Positions 16,401-24,447 of a stretch of 64,000 nucleotides of DNA are shown here, in pieces. The stretch's first letter is position 1, and each line of letters starts with the position of its first letter. A program made the position numbers and the translations under genes. Under the pieces are notes generated by a model. It was given only the letters and a program-made list of their open reading frames with translations. It ran no database searches and was not told the origin of the DNA. The stretch is from Trebonia sp963777905 (lineage in GTDB: Bacteria > Actinomycetota > Actinomycetes > Streptosporangiales > Streptosporangiaceae), in NCBI GenBank assembly GCA_963777905.1, contig CAVZSM010000019.1, positions 248,001 to 312,000 of the forward strand, given 5' to 3'.

Positions 16401-16539
16401 CGAGCGACGCCTTGGGAACCACGCGATCCGGCCTGAGGGCGAGGGCGGTCAGCAGTCCGCGCAGCCGCGCGCCGGGCACGTCGGCGAGGCCGCCGTCGTC
16501 AGTGCGAACCTCCAATGGCCCGAGCATCCCGATCTGCAC
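13396..16539 (-). CDS. SARP/AfsR-like regulator with NB-ARC ATPase and TPR region
   Basis: A 1047-residue regulator. The N-terminal OmpR-type DNA-binding domain (about 1-95, MLGPLEVRTDDG start) is followed by a bacterial transcriptional activation domain (BTAD, about 96-240), then an NB-ARC/STAND ATPase with P-loop GPGGSGKT near residue 295 and LLILDNCEHV as Walker B, then a long alpha-helical TPR-like region to the end. The start is GTG. The architecture is that of large AfsR-family activators of secondary metabolism or transporters. No biosynthetic cluster is present, so the nearest candidate target is drrAB, whose upstream DNA carries SARP-type repeats. Confidence 0.93.
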   Translation of the reverse strand: MQIGMLGPLEVRTDDGGLADVPGARLRGLLTALALRPDRVVPKASLVDWIWGEDPPADAANALQRLVSRLRKALPEGAIEGQPDGYRLRVAPDAVDAARFERLVSAGQARTEDASLRARLLREALELWRGAAMQDVGLLDSAAFDAAVIRLEELRLTAAEERADAEITLGRGAELVTELSDLVAAHPVRERLVAALMRALVAAGRDSEALLVYQRAREALADALGVDPSPELAALHVALLRGELRRREETRKTNLRAELTSFVGKDADVGAVRELIAARRLTTLIGPGGSGKTRLATETARTLLGDLPDGAWLVDLAAIGADGDMAQSTLTALGLRDALLGEASNAEPTDRLIAAIREREALLILDNCEHVIEPAAVFAHRVLGECQRLRILATSREPLGITGEALWVVEPLALPEEDAGSADIESSPAVQLLRDRAGEVRRDLASDTSALATMARVCRALDGMPLAIELAAARLRTMSIDQLASRLDDRFRLLTSGSRTALPRHRTLRAMVDWSWELLTDAERMVLRRLSVFSGGASLEAAERVCAGDAVEQDQVLDLLTALTEKSLLLNDGGNAPHYRMSGTIMEYAGQRLAAAGEADLARHAHLAYFTELAEIADPQLRRADQLNWLATLEAEHDNIGAAMRGALAAGEAQSAMRLAAGAGWYWWLGGHKTEGMELLTAATEAPGEVTDEARATVYGLLVQFVSAGRGDEHQAAVWIHEAYRFSQGSQLRHPAPRVVAALERMLQAPDAVLTAWELLLSDQDPWVRAIARLQLGKMRIMLGQGGREADVYLETALAEFRALGERFGISFALTELADRIAVRGEFAAACEHYEQAIAVVTEVGSTEDVIRLRSQQAQLYWLLGDEAASAAAIAEAQRYAERVTWPDALAELALSKADLARWGGDAAEARKQLGIAASLLGDEAKQAVIRVVTHDLLGYLADDLGEARAHRAAAWEAAIAAGHAPMIATALVGVADLALRRGEYEQAVRLLAASTAARGLRDYSQPDVARIEQTARSRLGDARFAEAAREGTRVRWSQLAEVTLAS

Positions 16540-16563
16540 CCGCTGATTTTGCCACGATCGGAT

Positions 16564-16971
16564 TCATCGGTCGCGGTCCGGGATGCGCTCGGCTAGCGCC
16601 GCCCGCGAGGATGGCGCCGGGAAGGGATCAGCGAAGTACTGGGTCTCGTGGCTTACCTGGCCGTCGGTGAACTCCATGATGCTCACCGAGTAGGTGGGCG
16701 CGCCGTCGTAGGTAATCACGCACTCGCTGACCCACAGGTCGCCGGCGCCCCGGATCCGCAGGACGGTGAAGTGGCGTTCGGCCGGGTGCCCGCCGCGCTG
16801 CGCCTGGATCTTTGACCGGCCACGGAAGCGCTCTCCGGACTGCGGGTAGTCGAGGATACCGTCGGTAGCGTAAATAGCGTGCTCGGTGTCGCTGTCCCCG
16901 CGCTCGGAGGCCTCCCAGTGCTCCGCTATCCGGGCCCTGGTGCTGGCGTCACGATCCACTGCCCTGTTCAT
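16564..16971 (-). CDS. SnoaL-like / NTF2-fold protein
   Basis: A 135-residue protein of the SnoaL/NTF2 superfamily: an N-terminal helix with HWEASERGD, a conserved YPQSGERFRGR core segment and four beta strands. Members are small cyclases, isomerases or ligand-binding proteins. I start at the ATG at 16971, which has AGGAAAGG upstream; the longer in-frame extension to 17124 would overlap the divergent hydrolase gene and lacks family similarity. No specific reaction can be given. Confidence 0.85.
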   Translation of the reverse strand: MNRAVDRDASTRARIAEHWEASERGDSDTEHAIYATDGILDYPQSGERFRGRSKIQAQRGGHPAERHFTVLRIRGAGDLWVSECVITYDGAPTYSVSIMEFTDGQVSHETQYFADPFPAPSSRAALAERIPDRDR

Positions 16972-17108
16972 GGTGATTCGCCTTTCCTGGTTAACCGCAT
17001 GGCCTGCGCAGCGCCAGGCAGCGCTTCTCTGAGCTGTCACCATGGTGTCATGCCACGCCAGCGGGCGGCGGCGCCCGAGACCGTGACCGAGTAGAACGGG
17101 AGGTCGGC

Positions 17109-18011
17109 ATGCCGAGCCAGGCAATGCGGGACGCGATCGACGCCATCAGGGACCGGCAGCAGGCCAGTGCCGGCCAGGCCCCGCCGACGCTCGAAGAGCG
17201 CCGCGCCGCCTTCACCCCTGGGGACCGCCTCCATCCGGTGCCTGATGACGTGCTCGTGACGCAGGTGAACGCTGGCGGGGTGCCAGCCCACTGGCTTGCC
17301 GCCCCTGGCGCGGATACCGGCCAGGTGCTGCTGTTCCTGCACGGCGGCGGTTTCGAGTTCGGGTCGGTTCGCAGCGACGGCGAGCTGGCCGCCCGGCTGG
17401 GACGGGCGAGCGGGATGCGGGTGCTGTTCCCTGAATATCGCCTGGCCCCCGAGCATCCCTTCCCCGCCGCTATCGACGACGTCCTGGCCGTGTGGCGCTG
17501 GCTGCGCACCGCCCAGGCCCTGGGCGCGAGATCAATAGCGGTGGCCGGGGACTCGGCCGGCGGAGGGCTCGCCGTCGCGCTGCTCGTGGCCACGCGTGAC
17601 GCCGGGGAGCCACTGCCCGCGGCCGCCGTGCTGATGTCCCCGACGGTGGATCTGACCAGCTCGGGGGCCTCGATGACTGAGCGCGCCGATCAGGATCCGA
17701 TCTCCACCCCCGCCATGCTCCGTCAGTTCGCCTCCGATTACCTGGCCGGTGCCGACCCTAAGACACCCCTGGCGTCGCCGCTGTTCGCCCAGCTGGCCGG
17801 GCTCCCGCCGCTGCTCGTCCAGGTAGGCACGGCCGACCTGCTGCTCAGCGATTCCGAACGCCTGGCCGCGGCGGCAGCCGAGGCGGGGGTCGACGTTACC
17901 CTGGAGATCGGGGAGGGTCTGCCCCACGTCTACCAGCTCATGCTCGGCACGCCCGAGGCAGCCGAGGCCACCGGGCGAATCGGGAAGTTCCTGCGGGCCC
18001 GGCTTCGCTAA
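17109..18011 (+). CDS. Alpha/beta hydrolase, hormone-sensitive lipase (HSL) family
   Basis: A 300-residue esterase-type hydrolase. The oxyanion motif HGGG is at 78-81, the nucleophile elbow GDSAGG has the serine at 149, YRLAPEHPFPAA is the family signature, and the catalytic Asp and His lie in the C-terminal third (QVGTADLLL and LPHVYQ). HSL-family enzymes hydrolyse short acyl esters in the cytoplasm. ATG with GGGAGG upstream. It is followed after 39 bases by a redoxin-like gene on the same strand. A paralogue is encoded at 22097-23032. Confidence 0.92.
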   Translation: MPSQAMRDAIDAIRDRQQASAGQAPPTLEERRAAFTPGDRLHPVPDDVLVTQVNAGGVPAHWLAAPGADTGQVLLFLHGGGFEFGSVRSDGELAARLGRASGMRVLFPEYRLAPEHPFPAAIDDVLAVWRWLRTAQALGARSIAVAGDSAGGGLAVALLVATRDAGEPLPAAAVLMSPTVDLTSSGASMTERADQDPISTPAMLRQFASDYLAGADPKTPLASPLFAQLAGLPPLLVQVGTADLLLSDSERLAAAAAEAGVDVTLEIGEGLPHVYQLMLGTPEAAEATGRIGKFLRARLR

Positions 18012-18050
18012 CCAGACAGTCCATCGACAGCTGTGAGAGGCGGTCATCCG

Positions 18051-18671
18051 ATGCGTCCTGACATCAGGCCTGGCGGCACCTTCCCCGACTACTCCCTCCC
18101 GGACCACGACGGCACGGTGCGCACGCTCAGCGAGCTTCAGGGCCGCGATCCGCTGATCCTTACCCTGGCGCGCGGCAACTACTGCCCCAAAGAGCACCAG
18201 CAGCACCTCGAGCTTGCGGCCAACTACCCGAAGATCGCGGTGGCCTACACCCAGGTCGCCACTATCGCCACCGACGACCATCACACCCTGCAGGAGTTCC
18301 GCGCGTCGGTGGGCGCCCAGTGGACCTTCCTGTCCGATCCCGGCCGGACCGTCCAGCAGGACCTCGACATCCAGGAGTACACCGACCCCGAGCACAACCC
18401 CATGATCCCGCACACGCTGGTGCTCAAGCCGGGACTGGTCGTGCACAGCGTCTATAACGGCTACTGGTTCTGGGGCCGCCCGTCGTTCTACGACCTGTGG
18501 CGTGACCTGCGTACCGCCACGAGCGAGATCCGCCCGGACTGGGACCTGAGCACCCCGGGCCTCCGCGAGGCCTGGGACGCGGGCGACTTCACGCACTTCC
18601 ACGGCTGGGACCGGAAAGCTCCCGGGTCGGTGCCGTCCTCGTATGACGACACGTCACCTGCTGGCCGGTAG
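18051..18671 (+). CDS. Redoxin/AhpC-TSA domain protein
   Basis: A 206-residue thioredoxin-fold protein of the AhpC/TSA type. A single candidate peroxidatic cysteine (C45, in GNYCPKEHQQ) replaces the usual TxxC context, and no resolving CxxC is seen. The C-terminal third (SFYDLWRDLR onward) is typical of a small actinobacterial subgroup of redoxin domain proteins. I start at the ATG at 18051 rather than the upstream GTG, since the thioredoxin fold begins there and GAGAGG is suitably placed. It probably shares a transcript with the preceding hydrolase. Confidence 0.82.
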   Translation: MRPDIRPGGTFPDYSLPDHDGTVRTLSELQGRDPLILTLARGNYCPKEHQQHLELAANYPKIAVAYTQVATIATDDHHTLQEFRASVGAQWTFLSDPGRTVQQDLDIQEYTDPEHNPMIPHTLVLKPGLVVHSVYNGYWFWGRPSFYDLWRDLRTATSEIRPDWDLSTPGLREAWDAGDFTHFHGWDRKAPGSVPSSYDDTSPAGR

Positions 18672-18695
18672 GGAATCACGAGGGAGGCGAAGACA

Positions 18696-19647
18696 GTGCG
18701 CACGCCGGTATGCGACATGCTCGGGATCGAACAGCCGATAGTCTTGGCGCCCATGGTTGCGGTTCCCCGGCTCGCCGCGGCCGTCTCGGATGCCGGCGCG
18801 CTCGGCATGCTGACGCTGACCTGGTCCGAAGACGTCGGAGCGGTGGTCCGGGAGACGGCGGCGCTGACCGCGCGGCCGTTCTGCGGCAACCTCGTTCTGA
18901 CCGAAGATCGTCACCGTCGCCTTGACCAGGCCCTTGACGCCGGCTTGCGCATTGTCTCGTTTTTCATGGGTGATCCAAGCGGCTACGTCCAGCGCGTGCA
19001 CGACGCCGGGGGGATTGTCATGCACACGGTCGGCACTGCCGAGGAGGCACGGCGCGCGGTCGCGTCCGGCGTGGACGTGATCGTCGCGCAGGGCTGGGAG
19101 GCCGGCGGCGCACGTGTGGGGCACCGTCGCGACGCTGCCGCTGGTGCCCGCCGTGGTGGACGCGGTGTCGCCGGTGCCGGTGATCGCGGCCGGCGGCATC
19201 GGTGACGCCCGCGGCGTCGCCGCGGTGCTCGCCCTCGGCGCCCAGGCCGCGTGGCTGGGCACGCGGTTCCTGCTGGCCGAGGAGATGCCGATCCACGAAG
19301 ACTATCGGCGTCGCCTGATAGCCGCCGCCGAGACCGATCCGCAGCGGTACCCCAACCTGTACTCGGTCGGGTGGCCCGACTCACCCCACCGCGCGCTCCG
19401 CAACTCAACCGCCGACGCGTGGGAGGCTGCGGGCCGCCCCCCGCTCGCGCAGCGGCCAGGAGCGGGTGACGTGATCGCGCACTTCGCCTCCGGCGAGGCG
19501 ATCGTCCGTTACGAGCCGGCACCGCCGATGACCGGGACCACCGGGGACATCGAAGCGCTCTCGATGTGGGCCGGACAGAGCGTCGCGCTCGCGAGACAGC
19601 CGCAGCCAGCGGCCGACATCGTGGCCGAGCTCACCTCCCGCCTGTAA
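18696..19647 (+). pseudogene. Nitronate monooxygenase-like gene with a +1 frameshift
   Basis: Two overlapping frames join into one complete NMO/2-nitropropane dioxygenase-type TIM barrel. The N-terminal part has the IVLAPMV FMN-site strand and ends in the conserved QGxEAGG motif. The downstream frame begins HVWGTVATLPLVP and contains PVIAAGGIGD and AAWLGTRFLL. The switch occurs at GGCGGCGCACG (19101-19112), where one extra G separates the halves. Intact members oxidise nitronates with FMN. The rest of the gene is well preserved, so either the mutation is recent or the base is a sequencing error. Confidence 0.85.
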
Positions 19648-19700
19648 CCGGGGCGGAAGGCCTCTCTTTCCCTCCCAGCCTTTCCCTCGCCAGGAGGCAG

Positions 19701-19728
19701 TTGCGGCTCACCCTCGCCGGGCTAGCCC
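19701..19728 (+). promoter_or_regulatory. Possible promoter for leader peptide and ABC exporter
   Basis: TTGCGG (19701-19706) and TAGCCC (19723-19728) are 16 bp apart and would start transcription near 19735, about 15 bases before the leader ATG. The match is moderate only. Confidence 0.35.
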
Positions 19729-19748
19729 CGCGATGGGTCCGTGCGCAC

Positions 19749-19808
19749 ATGATGGGACGTTACTGGTGGCTGCCGTCGTATTACCCCGAAGGAGTCGCCT
19801 CATGGTGA
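19749..19808 (+). CDS. Candidate aromatic-rich leader peptide of the ABC exporter
   Basis: A 19-residue open frame, MMGRYWWLPSYYPEGVASW, starts 53 bases before the exporter ATG. Its stop (TGA at 19806-19808) lies just inside the exporter start region, so the exporter ATG at 19802 overlaps its last codons. It contains three Trp, three Tyr and two Pro, a composition unlike random GC-rich coding. Short upstream frames of this kind control antibiotic-resistance ABC genes by ribosome stalling or translational coupling. There is no strong ribosome site of its own. This is a candidate, not a proven gene. Confidence 0.4.
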   Translation: MMGRYWWLPSYYPEGVASW

Positions 19809-21667
19809 CAGAGACGCCTGCCCGCGCCGGCCGGAGCAGCGCCGGGCGGATAGTGCCGCTGTTCCGCCCCTACCGGCTTCAGGTGGCCGCCGTCATTGTC
19901 CTCATCGTGGTGACCTCGACGATCGGCATCATCAACCCGTTGCTGATCCAGGTGGTATTCAACAAGGCCTTGTTCGTCCAGGGCGGCCCCAATCTGCACC
20001 TGCTCTATGTGCTGGTGGGCGTCATGGCCCTGGTGCCGGTCGTCAACGGCGCCATCGGCGTCCTGCAGACCTATGAGACCACCCGGGTCGGGCAGGCGGT
20101 CATGCAGGATCTGCGCAACCGGCTCTACGCGCACCTGGAGACTCTCCCGCTTTCCTTCTTCACGAATACCAAGACCGGTGAGATCCAGTCCCGGCTGGCT
20201 AATGACGTGGGCGGCGTCCAGACAGTGGTCACCACCACCGCCTCGACGATCCTGGCCAACGTCGTCACCTTCGTCTCCAGCATCGTCGCCATGATCATCA
20301 TCAGCTGGCAGCTGACCATCGTGGCGGTCATCACCGTGCCGGCGTTCTTCTGGCTGACCAAGACGGTCGGCGAGCGGCGCCGCCAGGTGTCGCGGTCGAC
20401 GCAGGAGTCGCTGGCGGCCATGAGCGCCATCAGCGAGGAAACCCTCTCGGTATCCGGGGTGCTGCTGGCCAAGGTGTTCGGCAACCAGGCACGCGACATC
20501 GCCCGCTATCAGCGGGAGAACCAGCGCCTGGCTGGCCTCGAGGTCCGCCAGCAGATGATCGGCCAGGGCTTCTACGCCGTCGTGCAGTCATTCCTGTCGA
20601 TCACCCCGGCCCTGGTCTACCTCACCGCGGGCCTGCTCATCGCGAACCATCATGCGGTCTCGGCCGGAACCATCGTGGCCTTCACCGCGCTCCAGACCCG
20701 CCTGTACTTCCCGGTCGGCCAGCTGCTTCAGGTCTCGGTGGAGCTGCGGTCATCGCTGGCCCTGTTCGACCGGGTCTTCGAGTACCTCGACGTGGTGCCC
20801 GACATCGTCGACGCCCCCGACGCCGTCGACCTCCCGGTTGCCGAGGCTGGTGGCCGGGTGGCCCTGGAGGACGTCTACTTCCGCTACCCCGGCGCCACGG
20901 CCGGCGCCTTGTCGGGCGTCAGCCTCGGAGCGAGCCCCGGCCACCTGGTGGCCCTGGTGGGGCCGAGCGGAGCCGGCAAGACCACCATCAGCTACCTGAT
21001 CCCGCGTCTGTACGACGTCACGGCCGGGGCGGTCGAGGTTGACGGGCTCGACGTACGGCATGTCCGCCAGGCCTCGCTGGCCTCCGCTATCGGCTTCGTG
21101 ACCCAGGAGAGCTACCTCTTCCACGACACCGTCCTGGCCAACATCCGCTACGGCCGTCCCGGCGCGTCGCGCGAGGAGGTGGAAGAGGCGGCGCGGGCGG
21201 CGTACATCCACGACCGGATCATGGAATTCTCCGATGGTTATGACACTGTCGTCGGCGAACGCGGGTACCGGCTGTCGGGCGGGGAGAAGCAGCGCCTTGC
21301 CATCGCCCGCGTCCTACTGCACGACCCGCGCATCCTGATCTTGGACGAGGCGACCTCGTCGCTGGACACCGCCAGCGAGCGGGAGGTGCAGAAAGCGCTG
21401 GATGCCCTGATGGGCTCGCGGACGACCATTGCCATCGCTCACCGGCTGTCCACCATCGTCAGCGCGGACGTCATCTATGTCATCGACAGGGGCCGGGTCA
21501 CGGAATCTGGCTCGCATCGAGATCTGCTGCGCCAGGGCGGGCTGTACGCGTCGCTGTACGAGGAGCAGTTCGAGGGCGGGCAAGTCCAGTGGCCGTGCCC
21601 CGATGGCGACATCATGGCGGACGGAACGGTGCGGCCGCGCGAGCCGCAGGCGGTGCAGGCTAGTTAG
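19802..21667 (+). CDS. ABC exporter, fused transmembrane and ATPase domains
   Basis: A 621-residue half-transporter. The type IV exporter transmembrane domain (six helices, about 20-320) is followed by an ATPase domain with Walker A GPSGAGKT, signature LSGGEKQRLAIARVL, Walker B ILILDEATSSLD and the H-loop AHRLST. Such proteins dimerise and export lipids, peptides or drugs. The ATG at 19802 is preceded by GAAGGAG at seven bases. A short aromatic-rich frame ends across the start. It has no clear operon partner; the next gene is convergent. Confidence 0.95.
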   Translation: MVTETPARAGRSSAGRIVPLFRPYRLQVAAVIVLIVVTSTIGIINPLLIQVVFNKALFVQGGPNLHLLYVLVGVMALVPVVNGAIGVLQTYETTRVGQAVMQDLRNRLYAHLETLPLSFFTNTKTGEIQSRLANDVGGVQTVVTTTASTILANVVTFVSSIVAMIIISWQLTIVAVITVPAFFWLTKTVGERRRQVSRSTQESLAAMSAISEETLSVSGVLLAKVFGNQARDIARYQRENQRLAGLEVRQQMIGQGFYAVVQSFLSITPALVYLTAGLLIANHHAVSAGTIVAFTALQTRLYFPVGQLLQVSVELRSSLALFDRVFEYLDVVPDIVDAPDAVDLPVAEAGGRVALEDVYFRYPGATAGALSGVSLGASPGHLVALVGPSGAGKTTISYLIPRLYDVTAGAVEVDGLDVRHVRQASLASAIGFVTQESYLFHDTVLANIRYGRPGASREEVEEAARAAYIHDRIMEFSDGYDTVVGERGYRLSGGEKQRLAIARVLLHDPRILILDEATSSLDTASEREVQKALDALMGSRTTIAIAHRLSTIVSADVIYVIDRGRVTESGSHRDLLRQGGLYASLYEEQFEGGQVQWPCPDGDIMADGTVRPREPQAVQAS

Positions 21668-21671
21668 CGGG

Positions 21672-22100
21672 CTACATCCGCCTCAGTTCGAGCACGGGAA
21701 TGGTGCGGACTCCAGCGGTTTGGCGTGCGTACTCGGCAAAGCCCGGGTAGCGCCGCGCTTGCTCGGCGTAAACGCGGTCGCGTTCAGCGCCGGTCAGTTC
21801 GCGGACGGTCACCGTGTATGTCTCGGTTCCGCGTTCGACACTGCCGTCACCGGCGGCGGTCAGGTTGCGGTACCAGTCCGGGTTGGTGGGTGCTCCAGCC
21901 TTGGTTGCGAAGACGTAGATGACGTCCGGCGCGGTGTCGTGCGGGAGGTACATCGTCGGGGTGACGTACTCCCGCCCGCTTTTACGGCCGCGATGATGCA
22001 CCAGGACCATCGGGGCGCCCGCGAAGTTCCCGCCAACCCGGCCCTCGTTCGCTCGGAACTCGGCGATGGTCGTAGCGTTCCAGTCGAGCGCGTCGCTCAT
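21672..22100 (-). CDS. Deazaflavin (F420)-dependent nitroreductase family protein
   Basis: A 142-residue Ddn-family protein with the split beta-barrel fold. Characteristic are the LVHHRGRKSGREYVTPTMY segment and NPDWYRNL near the middle. The family binds coenzyme F420 and reduces quinones or nitro compounds at the membrane, which points to an F420-producing actinobacterium. It overlaps the stop of the preceding hydrolase gene (ATGA), so the two are an operon. Confidence 0.9.
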   Translation of the reverse strand: MSDALDWNATTIAEFRANEGRVGGNFAGAPMVLVHHRGRKSGREYVTPTMYLPHDTAPDVIYVFATKAGAPTNPDWYRNLTAAGDGSVERGTETYTVTVRELTGAERDRVYAEQARRYPGFAEYARQTAGVRTIPVLELRRM

Positions 22101-23032
22101 GTCGAACTCCTGTCGTCCGCGAAGGCGGTCACGCGTTCCGCGCTGGCGAGATGCGCCGACAGGAGCTGTCCGGCTCTGTCCAGCGCCGCGGCCGCCTCGT
22201 CGAGGATCGGGTAGTAAGCCTGGAAGACGTGGGGCACCCCGGGAGTGACGTCAAGGGTAACCTCCACGTCGGCAACGGCAGCTTGCCGGGCGAGGCGGAT
22301 GGCGTCGTCGAGGAGAACCTCGTGAGTTCCGGCCTGGATGATCAGCGGCGGCAGGCCGGCCAGGTCGGCGAATATCGGGCTGATGAGGCCGAGAGCGGCA
22401 TCGTGCCCCGACGTGTAGTCGGTGACTCGGGCGCGGAGTGCCTGCGGGCTGAGCAGCGGGTCGGCGTCGCGCTTGGTTTCCATGGTCTCCCCGGCCAGGG
22501 TGAGGTCGGCATACGGTGACATGACGAAGGCCGCGGCGGGCAGGGGCAGCCCGTGATCGCGGGCGTTGACCAGGGTGGCGATGGCGAGCCCGCCGCCGGC
22601 GGACTCTCCCGCGAAGACGATGTCCGATGGGGCTGTGCCGCCGCGCAGGAGGGCTTCGTAGGCCGCCAGGGCGTCGTCGACCGCTGCCGGATACGGGTGC
22701 TCGGGGGCGAGCCGGTAGTCGACGGAGATGACCTTGCCGCGGGTCCGCCGGCCGACCTGCGAGGCCAGGTCGGCGGCGAGGAAGGCGTCCCCGATCACGT
22801 ACACGCCGCCGTGGAAGTACAGGACAGTATGGCGAGGTTCGATTCCGTCGACTGTGATCTCGGCGGTCGGGACGCCGCCCAGTGCGGCTGCGGTCACGGT
22901 CACGTCGGCGGGCAGCGGCTGCGCCGATATCAGCTCCCGGAGCTGTCGCCGCTGCTCGTTGACGTCGCTGTCGGCGGGGAAGGCTGACTGCCGCAGGATT
23001 GCTTCGAGGTTCTGTCGCTGTTCGGTGCTCAC
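22097..23032 (-). CDS. Alpha/beta hydrolase, HSL family (second copy)
   Basis: A 311-residue hydrolase with HGGV (HGGG variant, in LYFHGGVYVIG), the signature YRLAPEHPYPAAVDD, the nucleophile elbow GESAGG, and a C-terminal PHVFQAY histidine region. It resembles the protein at 17109-18011 in length and motifs; the GGG to GGV change is common in the family. The start is GTG. It is coupled by ATGA overlap to the Ddn-family gene, suggesting joint work on a lipophilic ester or ketone, which is inference. Confidence 0.9.
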   Translation of the reverse strand: MSTEQRQNLEAILRQSAFPADSDVNEQRRQLRELISAQPLPADVTVTAAALGGVPTAEITVDGIEPRHTVLYFHGGVYVIGDAFLAADLASQVGRRTRGKVISVDYRLAPEHPYPAAVDDALAAYEALLRGGTAPSDIVFAGESAGGGLAIATLVNARDHGLPLPAAAFVMSPYADLTLAGETMETKRDADPLLSPQALRARVTDYTSGHDAALGLISPIFADLAGLPPLIIQAGTHEVLLDDAIRLARQAAVADVEVTLDVTPGVPHVFQAYYPILDEAAAALDRAGQLLSAHLASAERVTAFADDRSST

Positions 23033-23156
23033 GGAGGATCCCCCTTCGGTCGGAATTCGCCTGGCAGGACCCCAGGCTTGCCGCCGGCCAGGTGAGGGGG
23101 CGTCACCGGATCACGGTGATTCGCGGTCCGGGACCTCGCGCCCTGACCCGCCGTAC

Positions 23157-24239
23157 TCAGGCAGAGGGGACCACGCCAAAGCCCTCGCTTTGAGCCCAGG
23201 TGGCCCCGTTGTCGGTGCTGGTGTAGGCGACCACGTGGCCCTGCCGGTCCCGGCCGGTCACCACGAAGCGGCCCGTGCCGCCGGAGCCTGCCGTCACCTG
23301 CCGCGGCGTGAACCCGGCGGAGTCGGCGATCGTCGTGGCGAAGTGCCAGTTCACAGCGTCATCGGAGGTGTAGACGACGGCGTCGGCGAGCCCGCCGGTC
23401 GCGCCCGGCCGCACCGCGATGAAATGACCCGCGTCACCCGCCAGCCCGGCGAACGTCCAGCCCGCGCCGTTGGTCTGGGGTACCACCACCGTGCGCCAGG
23501 CGGCACCGTTGTCCAGGCTGCGCCACACGTACGCGCAGGTCTTGCTGCCCTTGTTCGCGAACCCGACGATGAGCGTCACGTTCCAGTCCGAGGCGGCGTC
23601 CGTCATCGCGAAGACTTGTTCACCAGGGACGCTTACGAGACCGAACCGGGCCGCAGTGAACCTGTGCCAGTTCAGCCCGTTCGGGCTCGTCCACACCAGG
23701 CCGGTGCCCGACTGGGCGGTCCCGGTGGCAAGGTACCCCCAGCTGTCTTTCGCCAGGCCGGTGATCGTCTCCCCAGGGCCCGCGAGCCCGCGGGCGGAGA
23801 CTAGCATCCAGTTCATGCCGTCGGCACTGACCCAGATGGCGTGCGGCCCGAGCCCCACCCAGCCGCCGGGGCCGCCCGCCACGGTCGTTGCCGGATGGCC
23901 GGTGACAGGACCGGCCTGACTGCCCATGAACGCCGGTGTCCAGGTGCGGCCCCCGTCGGTCGAGACGCTGAAGGACGGGATCGCGGAGTCCTGCGAGCCC
24001 ACGGCGACAACCGTGTCGCCGGAGGCGGCGACCTTGCTGAAGGCGGGAGCGCTCACCAGACTGCCGGACACGCTGTCCTTGGACATGCGGCTTGCCGTAT
24101 TAGCCGCGGCATTGGCGCTACCCGCGTGCGCGCGCATGAGGAACGCCGCCGTCCCGCCCACGGCCACTGCCAGGGCCAGCGGAACGACAACGCCGACTAC
24201 CAGCCGCCGCGGCCGCCTGCGCATGCCGGTCCAGGTCAT
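23157..24239 (-). CDS. Membrane-anchored BNR/sialidase-like beta-propeller protein
   Basis: A 360-residue extracytoplasmic protein. A basic N-terminus (MRRRPRR) and one transmembrane helix (about residues 14-36) are followed by repeated SxDGGxTW-type Asp-box motifs (STDGGRTW, SADGMNW, SLDNGAAW, SDDAVNW, STDNGATW). These define a beta-propeller of the BNR/YCF48 kind. The ATG at 24239 has a GGAGG site; the extension to 24314 has not. The function is unknown, since such propellers often bind glycans or proteins without sialidase activity. Confidence 0.82.
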   Translation of the reverse strand: MTWTGMRRRPRRLVVGVVVPLALAVAVGGTAAFLMRAHAGSANAAANTASRMSKDSVSGSLVSAPAFSKVAASGDTVVAVGSQDSAIPSFSVSTDGGRTWTPAFMGSQAGPVTGHPATTVAGGPGGWVGLGPHAIWVSADGMNWMLVSARGLAGPGETITGLAKDSWGYLATGTAQSGTGLVWTSPNGLNWHRFTAARFGLVSVPGEQVFAMTDAASDWNVTLIVGFANKGSKTCAYVWRSLDNGAAWRTVVVPQTNGAGWTFAGLAGDAGHFIAVRPGATGGLADAVVYTSDDAVNWHFATTIADSAGFTPRQVTAGSGGTGRFVVTGRDRQGHVVAYTSTDNGATWAQSEGFGVVPSA

Positions 24240-24385
24240 GGCAGCCTCCAGTCTGTCCGGGTGATCCCGAGCCACTGACGTCCGGTTCGCACGCGTGTGC
24301 CCGGGATCGCTCACGTTTGCTGCTTACATATCGTGATTGTTTCGTCGCTCTCTGTCAAGAGATGCGATACTGCCCTTCCCGTCGC

Positions 24386-24435
24386 TTGACGCGCTAAGCT
24401 ATAAGAGCTAGCTTTAAAGCTATCTTCAATAGCTT
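24386..24435 (+). promoter_or_regulatory. Twin 19-bp inverted-repeat operators before the hydrolase/TetR pair
   Basis: AAGCTAT-N5-ATAGCTT at 24417-24435 is a perfect 7-bp inverted repeat. A copy with one arm mismatch (AAGCTAT-N5-CTAGCTT) is at 24396-24414, exactly 21 bp upstream, i.e. two helical turns. TTGACG at 24386-24391 is a likely -35. This is the expected autoregulatory site of the TetR protein encoded at the end of the operon. Confidence 0.75.
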
Positions 24436-24447
24436 CTGGAGGGTGGC

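Noticed and set aside
23157..24314. N-terminal extension of the beta-propeller protein to 24314
   Set aside because: The ATG at 24239 has a GGAGG site and starts a typical basic-plus-hydrophobic anchor; the extension has neither.
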